This document shows, piece after piece, positions 1 through 7,412 of a DNA stretch of 18,304 nt. A program made the position numbers and the translations under genes. The notes under the pieces are model-generated. The model had not been told where the DNA came from, ran no database searches, and was given only the letters and a program-made list of their open reading frames with translations. The stretch is taken from positions 1-18,304 of the forward strand of contig JALZVA010000039.1 in the NCBI GenBank assembly GCA_023301335.1. The letters are read 5' to 3'. The first letter of the stretch is position 1, and each line of letters begins with the position of its first letter. The DNA is from Akkermansiaceae bacterium. GTDB lineage: Bacteria > Verrucomicrobiota > Verrucomicrobiia > Verrucomicrobiales > Akkermansiaceae.

Positions 1-1
1 C

Positions 2-49
2 TCCGAGACTCCATCTGACATGGGTAAGACCCTCGTTGGAATGCTCTAA
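2..49 (+). CDS. 3' end of an unidentified upstream gene (partial)
   Basis: The frame starting at base 2 is open from the window edge to a TAA at 47-49 and encodes about 15 residues ending in KTLVGML. A rho-independent terminator follows 31 bases later, which is what one expects after the last gene of a transcription unit. The other two + frames stop at 16-18 (TGA) and around 79-81 or earlier, so this frame is chosen by its position relative to the terminator, not by recognising the protein. Too little is present to assign a family. Confidence 0.4.
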   Translation, partial: SETPSDMGKTLVGML

Positions 50-80
50 TACCAGTATTGCATAGAAAAATCTCTCCAAA

Positions 81-108
81 CGCTCTCGTGAAAACGAGGG
101 CGTTTTTT
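81..108 (+). terminator. Rho-independent terminator
   Basis: A 9-bp stem (81-89 with 94-102, one G-T wobble) closes a GAAA tetraloop and is followed directly by six T residues (103-108). It lies after the stop of the upstream partial gene and before the first gene of the exported-protein operon, so it separates the two transcription units. Seen directly in the sequence. Confidence 0.85.
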
Positions 109-184
109 GTGAGGTAAAATACGTTATGAAAATTAGGGTGAAATTACACCTTTTAACCTTGGTGAAGAATTGCTAGACTGAGCT

Positions 185-1600
185 ATGCGAAGAATATTTA
201 CGGCTTTAGCATTATGCTGCACAGTGAGCTTACTGGCCTCCCTCTCTGCCGAAGAGAAAAAAGCATTACCCCAAGGTTGGGATGATATTGAGCCGATTGA
301 TATCAGTGAGTTTTGGATAGATCTGCCAGAAATTGCCCCTGAAAATAACGCGTTTCCTGAATTGGGGAAGATTGCAGAAGAGTTGAGCGAGCTCCATGAA
401 CTACCAAGAATATTTTCAGGGATGGAAGAGCTTGGGTGGGATGCCTATGTGAAAGAGCTGATAGGAAAGTACCCTGAAGTGGAGAAATACTACCCCCGGA
501 TAGACGAATTGTTGGAGCGTGAGCGTATTTTTGAAGAATTCGAAGACTTTACATTCTCTATATCACTCTCCCTGACTATTAGGATGGTGTCTTTTAATAG
601 GTATTTAGATTTGCGTGCTTATAAATTGGCAGATGAAGGGGATCTAGACGGAGCAATTCATGCGCTTGAGAAATCCGCGCACCTTTCAAAAAAGCTCAGG
701 AATGATACCTATTCATTAGTTCATGTACTGGTCGCTATGGCGATTGAAGCATCGCAGTGTTCGACAGCTGACCACCTGCTACAACTAGTAAATTCCCAAG
801 AGCAGAGGAATAAAATCATTAAAATCATATCCCGCGATCTTTCTGAAAAAGAGACGATGAAGGAGGCCTTGCAGATGGAGATGTTGTTTATATATAATCT
901 ATTGAAGTCTATAGGGAATGGGACACTTACCTTAAAAATAATTGAAGACTATGATGTGGAAAGTAAAGAGCGTATCAATGTGTGGGATAGCTACTTTGAG
1001 CCAGATAAGTTAGGGGCGGAAGAGACGCGATCTGCATTTGCGTCAAGTTTGGTAACGAAGTCCATATTTCAGCCAAATAAAACTTTTAAACATAGCTATG
1101 ATCTATTCCAAAAACAGTGTGAAATGATTGGGATGCACCCTTTTAAGGTCATTCAAACCCTTGAGAAATATGAAAAAGAATTTGAAAATCTGAAGAAACT
1201 TAAGCCGTCCTCTAATATGATAGGGGACATGCTATTGGCGATGTCATCTTTAATAGTATCTAAACAAATTCCTAAAATGTATCTTTATCATGTGAATCGT
1301 GATTTTGTAATCCTACGAGACGGCCTACGTCGCTATGAAAAAGATAAGGGAGTGTTACCTAAAAATTTAAATCAACTGATTCCTCAATATATAAAAAATA
1401 TGCCTACTGATGCTTTTGCAGAGAAGCCTAAACCTTATGGCTATGACTCAGAGCAAGGATTACTTTGGAGTGTTGGTGAAGACGGAGTCGATGATATGAG
1501 TGTGATTGAGGAATACACTGGGCATAAGCCTGAAAATGGATTTGGTATTGGTTCTAATGGAGATCAGCCACATTGTTATTTACGTGAATTGAAAAAATAA
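185..1600 (+). CDS. Exported hypothetical protein with pseudopilin-like C-terminal tail
   Basis: This 471-residue protein has a Sec-type N-terminus: basic MRR, then a hydrophobic stretch to about residue 21 and a likely cleavage after LSA (about residues 20-22). The middle is charged and helical with no motif I recognise. Residues about 373-440 resemble the C-terminal part of pseudopilin-like proteins common in Planctomycetes and Verrucomicrobia. That part has an LRRYEKDKGVLPKNL segment, a P-x-D-x-F-type step, a GYDSEQGLLWSVG strand and a terminal GEDGVDD acidic loop (431-437). No prepilin methylation motif is present, so this is not a pilin itself. It is the first gene of a three-gene + strand operon, 4 bases before the next start. 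No clear Shine-Dalgarno site precedes the ATG. Function unknown; the likely location is periplasm or cell surface. Confidence 0.85.
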   Translation: MRRIFTALALCCTVSLLASLSAEEKKALPQGWDDIEPIDISEFWIDLPEIAPENNAFPELGKIAEELSELHELPRIFSGMEELGWDAYVKELIGKYPEVEKYYPRIDELLERERIFEEFEDFTFSISLSLTIRMVSFNRYLDLRAYKLADEGDLDGAIHALEKSAHLSKKLRNDTYSLVHVLVAMAIEASQCSTADHLLQLVNSQEQRNKIIKIISRDLSEKETMKEALQMEMLFIYNLLKSIGNGTLTLKIIEDYDVESKERINVWDSYFEPDKLGAEETRSAFASSLVTKSIFQPNKTFKHSYDLFQKQCEMIGMHPFKVIQTLEKYEKEFENLKKLKPSSNMIGDMLLAMSSLIVSKQIPKMYLYHVNRDFVILRDGLRRYEKDKGVLPKNLNQLIPQYIKNMPTDAFAEKPKPYGYDSEQGLLWSVGEDGVDDMSVIEEYTGHKPENGFGIGSNGDQPHCYLRELKK

Positions 1601-1604
1601 AGAA

Positions 1605-3485
1605 ATGAGAAATTATATATTAACCCTCTGCTCGTTGTGTTTGCTTGGTATAGAGGGGTTACATACACTTCACGCAGAAGAGAATGCCGCTAAAGATAGA
1701 GCGTCGTCCGCATCAGAGCGTAAGGGGCTTGGCTTCATAGATACAGATGGCGAGTTTATGCTCATCAGTAACTGGGGGCGAGAGCGTGATTTTTTAAAGT
1801 CTTATTATGCTGATTTTAAAAAGCTGGAGGAAGCAGGAAAAAAGAAGTCTAAAAAAGACTTTGTCAAAGATATATCCGCTATTGATCTACTGATAGCCTC
1901 AGGAGTGGATAGTGTGGCTGCTTGGTATGCCTCTTCAAAGAAAATAGATGAAACTAGGTGGAGTAATAAATACTACCTTGAAACCTCAGGTGAGAGCAAA
2001 GGCCTATTCAAAGTGGGAATGAATCCATTAACAGCTTGGCAGTCTCCTTTACGTGCACCTAGCTCAGCAGACTGGGTGATCGAGCAAAACCAAAACATCG
2101 GAGCTTTTTTAGAAGGCCTCCAGTCGCATAGCCATCTCTTTGGGCCAGATTTCTCGGAGACATTGAAAAAGGCTCTCGATCATATTCCCGAAGGTCAGAA
2201 AAAGACCAACCGTGAGTATCTGGCAGATCTGGTGCTTTCTGTGAATTTGATGATGGAGTTAGATGAAAGTCATTCCCTAAAGTTGGAAGGAGGGAAGAAA
2301 CTACCGAATCTTGATCTTGCTGTTGAGATAAAGGGCGGATCAAAGATCTGGCATTTTATCGCAGAAGAGATTGAAAAAGAATCGGTGGTATATGAAGAAG
2401 GTGATTTAAAATATGTCATTGCTCCGAAGGAATACAGCATAGCTGAGAATTTCCCCAAACTAAGCCCGATGTTTGTGATTGATAAGTCCACAGAGTCTCT
2501 ATGGTTCACCTTTAGGAAATCTTATTTTGAAAAGGTAAGGCAAGACTCTGAAAAACTTGTGGACTCGGAGGATTTTAAACAAGTGATGGAAGGGCTGCCC
2601 AAGTCTGGTTTTTCACTAGAGTATATTTCACCACAATTTTTAAAGCTCATGGGCAGCCATTTTTCTGGGCAATCGATTCATGAGTTATTTGCATTGGAGT
2701 GCGGTAATCATACTTCTACAGAGGATGTATTATTGGGTAACGTCGTCGCCGACCATCTGGCGGAAATCGCTAAATTGATTGAAAAAGAAGGTTCAGGGCT
2801 AGTCGAAATCGTCTTGTATGAAGAAGGTGGGGTGAGGATAGAGAGTAAAGATATCATGGCTGCTAAAGGTGTTCCAGTCTCATCGATTGAGCTACTTAGG
2901 TATGCAGCTGTATTGATGTATATAGAGCAGGAGGTGGAGAAGCAGCTAAAGATGAAAAAAGTAACGACCGCGTTGAATAACTCTAAAGATATTTATATAG
3001 GAATAATAGATTATGTATTTAATAATGATGATGGAAAGATGTTGGACGTGTCAGGGATGAAGAGCGCAAATCAAGTGTTTGATGCCTTCCTAACATCGGG
3101 TTCATTAATGGATGAGAAACCTTTCTACGTGCAGGGAATGAAGGGGTTTCAAGCGGGCGATGAAGAAGTGTCTGAAGAGGGATGGTTAGAGAAAGGTAGT
3201 AACTGTTACACTTACATCGCAGGAGGGGATATGATGAGAGGGAGGCCCAACCGCCCTTTAATGATGATTCCAGTGTTTGAAAAAGACGGGAAACCGTATG
3301 CAGATAGAGACCTCTTGGAAGGCAATGTGGTAGTCCTAGCACATGATGGATCTGCAGTAGTTTATGCAATTGAGGAAAATGGAGAGGTTTTAGTAGAGGG
3401 AGAGAATTTGTTAGATTTGAGCCACCCTGTGTGGAAAGAAAGTGAACATAATAAGAATCCCACCTTTTTCTACCCGGAACGTTAA
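1605..3485 (+). CDS. Exported hypothetical protein, paralogue A, with prepilin-passenger-like C-terminal domain
   Basis: This 626-residue protein starts with a signal peptide (residues 1 to about 24, ending LHAEE). The body (about 35-450) is a large region similar in layout to the next gene's product: an early DxxGEF-type strand and a central 'VID...LWF' strand near residues 295-305. From residue 453 to the end (174 residues) it has a module beginning VTTALNNSKDIYIG, then SGSLMDEKPFYVQG, a tyrosine-bearing CYTYIAGG strand, a PLMMIPVF strand, and a closing strand with HDGSA. This order resembles the soluble domain of Verrucomicrobia 'type II secretion system protein' prepilins, but without their N-terminal pilin helix. 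It follows the previous stop by 4 bases with only an A-rich stretch as a possible ribosome site. Role unknown. Confidence 0.85.
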   Translation: MRNYILTLCSLCLLGIEGLHTLHAEENAAKDRASSASERKGLGFIDTDGEFMLISNWGRERDFLKSYYADFKKLEEAGKKKSKKDFVKDISAIDLLIASGVDSVAAWYASSKKIDETRWSNKYYLETSGESKGLFKVGMNPLTAWQSPLRAPSSADWVIEQNQNIGAFLEGLQSHSHLFGPDFSETLKKALDHIPEGQKKTNREYLADLVLSVNLMMELDESHSLKLEGGKKLPNLDLAVEIKGGSKIWHFIAEEIEKESVVYEEGDLKYVIAPKEYSIAENFPKLSPMFVIDKSTESLWFTFRKSYFEKVRQDSEKLVDSEDFKQVMEGLPKSGFSLEYISPQFLKLMGSHFSGQSIHELFALECGNHTSTEDVLLGNVVADHLAEIAKLIEKEGSGLVEIVLYEEGGVRIESKDIMAAKGVPVSSIELLRYAAVLMYIEQEVEKQLKMKKVTTALNNSKDIYIGIIDYVFNNDDGKMLDVSGMKSANQVFDAFLTSGSLMDEKPFYVQGMKGFQAGDEEVSEEGWLEKGSNCYTYIAGGDMMRGRPNRPLMMIPVFEKDGKPYADRDLLEGNVVVLAHDGSAVVYAIEENGEVLVEGENLLDLSHPVWKESEHNKNPTFFYPER

Positions 3486-3494
3486 TTTAAAAAG

Positions 3495-5405
3495 ATGATA
3501 AAATTACATAAAATAATCAGCATTTTATCCTGCTTAGGGCTTAGCATGTGTAGCCAGCCGGAAAAAGCAGAGGAGCCCAAGGGCGAGGTGGAAGAGACGG
3601 CTGCTAATCATTCACAACAAAGCTTTGCGGTGCACCCTAAAGTAAAACAGGCGTCTTCCTATATTAACCTAGATGCAGAGTTTGTCTCCTTAAATGCGGT
3701 AGATGATAGGATGCGTATGCTAGAAAAACTAGTTGGGTACCTGTTCGATAATCTAGAAAAATCAGAAGAACTACAAAACGCCTCTTCTCTGAGGCTTCCT
3801 TGGGAGAAGATTACGGAACTGACCAAGCTTTCTTCGTTAAAGGCACTAGGCTCTTCCTCTCACCCAGATGGTGAACTATGGGAGAACCGAGTTTTTATTG
3901 ATAATTTAGGAGAAAAAGGCGGGATTTTTTCTCTATTTAATGATGCGTCTTCGGAATGGAGAGTTCTAGAGTTTGCTCCAGCCGAAGCTGATATTGTATT
4001 TGAGGCGGATCTTAAAATTGGTGCAGTAGCCCAGCTGTTGGAGCAAATGCTCACGGAGCTGAATCCGCAGAATAAAAAGAAGGTGAACCAGCTTATCGGT
4101 GAAGACGGGTTGGAGGTGCTGGAAAAAATAAGAGCATTATCTTCTTCTCACGCCAAGGTATCAGCAATTATTGAGCTAGATAAAGAGCATCAGATCCAAC
4201 TAGGGAGAAGGGGACCTTCCGTGAATCCTCTCCATGCAGTCGTAAGAATAGATGGGGCCTACACCATGGTGAAGGAGCTTTTGCCTAAGCTGGAAGATAA
4301 AATGACGGTGTCAGAGAAGGATGGATTTAAGATGTATACCATGGATCAAATCCAACTCCCTGATTCTGGAAATAATCCAGAGATCGCACCCTGTGTATGG
4401 GTGGATCAATTGAAAGATGAAATTTGGTTAGCGAGTTCGGAAGCGTATCTCCAGTCTTGCATGAGCGGGGATAAAAAGCTGGCTGATACAAAAACACTGA
4501 AGTCCTTAATCACGGAGGAAAATCGGGGAGGAAATGTACTGACCTTCTGTTCACATGACTTGCTTACCTATATAAATGAACTTTACTCAGGTGAGATAGG
4601 TGCAGAGCTGAAGCATGAATTGATTACTAAAAACCATAATGATCAGGAACGTGAAATGATGCGACTTCTGTTTAAGCTCGTCGACAAAACTGTGATCCCT
4701 CGCTTACTGAGCTCAAAAGAAGGATATTTAGCGACCTACACATTTCAAGAGGATGGAATCATCATGCTTTCTAAAACCCCATTTCCTCTTAGAGGGGCGA
4801 CTGCAGCGTTTCTCCCGATTGCTGCACCCTTTATTGCAGCTTTGTCAGTGAAGGTGGTTCCTAAGCAAATAGCACGTGCGAATGCAACGGCGGCATTAAG
4901 TAATGCTAAGGACATCTATGTAGGTCTGAGAGACTACGCTTTTAATAACGATGGAATGACTCCTGTAGCAGAGGGGAAGAATCTCACTGCTAATGACCAC
5001 TTACGTTTAGCAATAGAGAGGGGTTCAATCCCCGATGAAAAACCTTTTTATGCGAAGGGTGTCAATTGGGCTAGGCCAGGGGATGAAAATACAGAAGGTA
5101 AAGAGGCCTTATCCCCAGGAGAAAATATATACGGCTACCTTCCAGGTTTTAACATCCCCGATGATCCAGCGGATTCACCATTGCTGATTGCTCCTTTGAT
5201 GGAAAAAGGCGGAGAAATAATGATCGATGTGAAAGCCTTTGGAGGACAAGTAGTGATTATCACCATGGATGGAGCTGGTTATGTGCAGCAAGTGGGTAAT
5301 AATGGGGAAATAGTAGATTTTGGGTATTTTGAAGATGATTATTTACACTACAAAATAGGTGAGAATTGGAAAAAGGCACGTGTAGCACTTCCCGCGAAGC
5401 CTTAA
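3495..5405 (+). CDS. Probable lipoprotein, paralogue B, with prepilin-passenger-like C-terminal domain
   Basis: This 636-residue protein has a short signal peptide ending in LSMC (residues 16-19). This looks like a lipobox, although Met at -1 is atypical, so lipidation of Cys19 is likely but not certain. The body matches the preceding protein in length and order of segments. From residue 463 to the end (again 174 residues) it carries the same module: NATAALSNAKDIYVG, RGSIPDEKPFYAKGV, a YGYLPGF strand, a PLLIAPLM strand and a VVIITMDGAG strand. The gene starts 9 bases after the previous stop and is the last of the operon, followed by a strong hairpin. The pair looks like a tandem duplication in which one copy is membrane-anchored and the other soluble. 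No catalytic motif is recognised. Confidence 0.85.
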   Translation: MIKLHKIISILSCLGLSMCSQPEKAEEPKGEVEETAANHSQQSFAVHPKVKQASSYINLDAEFVSLNAVDDRMRMLEKLVGYLFDNLEKSEELQNASSLRLPWEKITELTKLSSLKALGSSSHPDGELWENRVFIDNLGEKGGIFSLFNDASSEWRVLEFAPAEADIVFEADLKIGAVAQLLEQMLTELNPQNKKKVNQLIGEDGLEVLEKIRALSSSHAKVSAIIELDKEHQIQLGRRGPSVNPLHAVVRIDGAYTMVKELLPKLEDKMTVSEKDGFKMYTMDQIQLPDSGNNPEIAPCVWVDQLKDEIWLASSEAYLQSCMSGDKKLADTKTLKSLITEENRGGNVLTFCSHDLLTYINELYSGEIGAELKHELITKNHNDQEREMMRLLFKLVDKTVIPRLLSSKEGYLATYTFQEDGIIMLSKTPFPLRGATAAFLPIAAPFIAALSVKVVPKQIARANATAALSNAKDIYVGLRDYAFNNDGMTPVAEGKNLTANDHLRLAIERGSIPDEKPFYAKGVNWARPGDENTEGKEALSPGENIYGYLPGFNIPDDPADSPLLIAPLMEKGGEIMIDVKAFGGQVVIITMDGAGYVQQVGNNGEIVDFGYFEDDYLHYKIGENWKKARVALPAKP

Positions 5406-5441
5406 AGCCACTTCGGCAGAATTTAAAATACCAAAACAAAC

Positions 5442-5479
5442 TATAAAAGCGGCAAGGGAATACCCCTGCCGCTTTTATA
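5442..5479. terminator. Strong bidirectional terminator
   Basis: A 17-bp inverted repeat (5442-5458 with 5463-5479, one A-C mismatch) surrounds a 4-base loop. Both outer arms are A/T-rich, so a U-rich 3' end forms in either direction. It lies 36 bases after the stop of the + strand operon and 49 bases beyond the stop of the - strand entericidin-like gene, so it can serve both convergent units. Confidence 0.88.
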
Positions 5480-5528
5480 AAATGCTCATTTGGACTTCTG
5501 TAAGTTAGATATGCAGAAGGGAGGGCTA

Positions 5529-5690
5529 CTACTGAGCAGCTCTGGCACCTTCTTCGTAAGTGCCGCCTTCAGCTTTTGAGCTGATGCCGCCGCCAAACTG
5601 TTTGAAGTCTTTTCCTACCCCTGAAATGGTATTGCATGAAGCTAATCCATAGATAGCGAATCCTAGAGCCAATAGTTTAATTAATTTCAT
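5529..5690 (-). CDS. Small entericidin A/B-family lipoprotein
   Basis: Translation of the - strand from the ATG at 5690-5688 gives 53 residues ending at a TAG (5531-5529). It starts MKLIKLLALGFAIYGLASC, a lysine-containing N-terminus, a hydrophobic core and a good lipobox LASC with Cys19 as the lipidated residue. The mature part begins CNTISGVGKDFKQFGGGIS, the usual pattern of entericidin-type proteins (CNT, then a GxGxD motif and a Gly-rich amphipathic stretch). In enterobacteria the A/B pair was described as a bacteriolytic lipoprotein and its antidote. Single copies are widespread in other phyla with unclear roles, and only one is present here, so an antidote pairing should not be assumed. 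It is convergent with the exported-protein operon and divergent from the acidic 174-residue gene. No clear Shine-Dalgarno site is seen. Confidence 0.85.
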   Translation of the reverse strand: MKLIKLLALGFAIYGLASCNTISGVGKDFKQFGGGISSKAEGGTYEEGARAAQ

Positions 5691-5699
5691 AGTAAAGAC

Positions 5700-5727
5700 A
5701 TCTTAACTACTTTTTTTGCTTGTGCAA
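5700..5727 (-). promoter_or_regulatory. Possible sigma-70 promoter of the entericidin-like gene
   Basis: On the - strand a TTGCAC box (5727-5722) and a TAAGAT box (5705-5700) are separated by 16 bases. The predicted transcription start would fall only about 3 bases before the ATG, giving an almost leaderless mRNA. The region is A/T-rich, so a chance match is possible. Confidence 0.3.
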
Positions 5728-5813
5728 GACCTTAGAATTTAAATTATTAAGTCAGCAGTCGTAACTTTCTCTTGCAAGTTGAGAGAAAAACATGAATCTG
5801 AAAGGAAGACACG

Positions 5814-6338
5814 ATGAAAGCACTCGAATGGTTAAATGAACAAGGTGGCGAACAGGTAGCTACTTTAGGTGATGGAACGGCTGTGGTAGCACATGTCGAA
5901 AAATTTCATCCTATCACCGATGAATTATCCACATACATAGACTCCAGTCTTCCAGAAAAGACTTTGGATCTGGATGTTGTGCGTGTGCTCTCTGGAGACG
6001 ATATCATTGAGCTCTCAGAATCTATCGATGAAAATGGATTCTTGATGTCTCTAGGTTACGTATCCATTGGTGATTACGACGGGGGAGTGATCCTCCTGAA
6101 CGCGAACGATTCTAGCGTGCATGTGCTTGAGTTAGAATTACTAGACCTCTCCAGAGCAGAGATGGATGAAGGATCAGGAGAGTATTTCTGGGACGGAGAA
6201 CCACTGGAGGAAGGAAGTGATGGCTTTGAGATGGTGTTTGAAGAGTGCTGCACTCAGTTCGCTTCCTTTGAGGAATTCGATGAAGTCCTTACAGGCTTGT
6301 TAAAAGGCGAGGTTGCGAATGAAGAGCTAGGGATCTAG
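5814..6338 (+). CDS. Highly acidic hypothetical protein, possibly SUKH/SMI1-like
   Basis: This 174-residue protein has no signal peptide and is strongly acidic: by hand count about 42 Asp/Glu against about 6 Lys/Arg. A central GYVSIGDYDGGVILLNAND segment (about residues 82-100), followed by an alternating hydrophobic strand and a late FASFEEFDEVL helix, recalls the SMI1/KNR4 (SUKH) fold. That resemblance rests on pattern only. SUKH proteins often act as immunity proteins against polymorphic or contact-dependent toxins, but others are housekeeping, and no toxin gene is visible nearby. The start is well supported: AAGGAAG at about 5801-5807 sits at normal distance before the ATG, the clearest Shine-Dalgarno site in the window. 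The gene is divergent from the entericidin-like gene and convergent with the MBL-fold gene. Confidence 0.75.
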   Translation: MKALEWLNEQGGEQVATLGDGTAVVAHVEKFHPITDELSTYIDSSLPEKTLDLDVVRVLSGDDIIELSESIDENGFLMSLGYVSIGDYDGGVILLNANDSSVHVLELELLDLSRAEMDEGSGEYFWDGEPLEEGSDGFEMVFEECCTQFASFEEFDEVLTGLLKGEVANEELGI

Positions 6339-6389
6339 GATCCTTACACATTTTAAGAGTTAAGCAATTAGGCCTTTGTGCACTATCGC

Positions 6390-7364
6390 TTAATTCGAAG
6401 CCTCTTTTTCTGCGGCTCTCGCATCAAAGCCTAGTTCACGTAGATCTGCTGCAAATGCGTGGGTAAAACCGTGAATAGTAGTGATTTTTTTTGGTGCAAT
6501 AGTCTCAACGAAGGCGATGAGGCTGGGGTAGTCAGCATGGTCGGAGAGCGGGATGAGGGTATTGACATCTCGGTACCTTGAGGCTCTGGGATGATCAAGT
6601 GACCAGCCTGTGAGCATCGCGGTTTTATAAGGGCCGACGGATGAGAGGTAGTTACTTTTCATCGCTCCTGGTGGCATGATTATACAGTGGCGTTCTGGAC
6701 AGAGTTCATCTAGATAGTAAAAATCTGGGAGCTTAATGCGTAGCCGGATGCACTCAGTGGACATGGATGCGACGGATGGGTGTAGGACGGGGGCGATGTG
6801 GTTCTGGCCTAACAGATAGTGGGCTTCTTGGGCTTTGCCGAGGGAGTAGGCCAGTAGGACTGGGGTGCACCCGTCACGGAGGCTTTGATCGACAAATTCA
6901 ACCAGCTGGCTACATGCTGCTTCGCTTGAGGGCATAGCGTAATGAGGTTTGCCGAAGGTGGATTCCATCACTAAGTGGTCAGCTTGTTTATAGGCAATAG
7001 GCTGGGCGGTATGCGAGGGACGAGTTTTAAAATCTCCCGTGAAGAGGAGGCTTGTGTGATCGCTCTTACGCGTGACATGTAACATGGCAGACCCTGTGAT
7101 ATGACCAGCAGGAAGGAGCTCTAAGATATGGTCTTTATAGATAAAGGGGGTGTGGTAGTTGAGGGTTTGGAGGTGGGACTTGGGAACTTTGTAGCGTTTT
7201 TTGAGGATAGCCCCTGTTTCGGGTGAGCAGAGAATGCGTTGGTGCCTAGCAAAGTGGTCGGCATGGGCGTGGGAGACAAAGCCATAGGGCTTGGCAGATC
7301 TGTGGTCGAGCCAGAGTTCTAAGTCGGGGATAAGGAGGCTATGTTCATCAATTATCTTGAGCAC
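6390..7364 (-). CDS. MBL-fold (beta-CASP-like) nuclease family protein
   Basis: This 324-residue protein has the metal-binding pattern of metallo-beta-lactamase-fold nucleases: HAHADH (32-37), His88 in AGHITGS, Asp111 in FTGDF, Glu134 in ESTFG, SDHADY (about 274-279) and a late IHGF (297-300). The order and length fit the 'mRNA 3'-end processing / ligase-associated exonuclease' group (COG1236). Those enzymes bind two zinc ions and cut nucleic acids. No DNA ligase gene is adjacent, so the ligase-associated label is not supported here. The start is the GTG at 7364-7362: the frame has a stop 24 bases upstream and no ATG near the N-terminus. That GTG lies in the arm of a hairpin, and no separate Shine-Dalgarno site is visible. 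It is the last gene of a - strand series, 48 bases after the ThuA gene. Confidence 0.85.
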   Translation of the reverse strand: MLKIIDEHSLLIPDLELWLDHRSAKPYGFVSHAHADHFARHQRILCSPETGAILKKRYKVPKSHLQTLNYHTPFIYKDHILELLPAGHITGSAMLHVTRKSDHTSLLFTGDFKTRPSHTAQPIAYKQADHLVMESTFGKPHYAMPSSEAACSQLVEFVDQSLRDGCTPVLLAYSLGKAQEAHYLLGQNHIAPVLHPSVASMSTECIRLRIKLPDFYYLDELCPERHCIIMPPGAMKSNYLSSVGPYKTAMLTGWSLDHPRASRYRDVNTLIPLSDHADYPSLIAFVETIAPKKITTIHGFTHAFAADLRELGFDARAAEKEASN

Positions 7365-7396
7365 TCCGTGAGCGTAAAGAGAGTTTTACGGAGTGC
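7361..7396 (-). promoter_or_regulatory. Hairpin covering the GTG start of the MBL-fold gene
   Basis: A perfect 9-bp inverted repeat (7361-7369 and 7388-7396) flanks an 18-base loop. In the - strand mRNA the second arm contains ACGGA and the GTG start codon. A second possible stem (7373-7378 with 7385-7390, 6 bp, 6-base loop) shares bases 7388-7390 with the first, so the two cannot form fully together. No U-tract follows, so an ordinary terminator is unlikely. Sequestration of the start codon is the inferred effect. Confidence 0.55.
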
Positions 7397-7412
7397 AACC
7401 AAAGATCGAGCT

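Noticed and set aside
3019..3369. A 116-residue - strand frame opposite the second exported-protein gene
   Set aside because: Antisense to the shared C-terminal module that is supported by the paralogue; Leu/Ser/Pro-rich shadow.
5766..5788. A 7-bp hairpin (5766-5772 with 5782-5788) upstream of the acidic 174-residue gene
   Set aside because: Weak, A/T-rich, no T-tract and no known riboswitch features; could easily be chance.
6360..6393. A 6-base inverted repeat between the convergent 174-residue and MBL-fold genes
   Set aside because: Short arms with a long loop and no T-tract; not convincing as a terminator.
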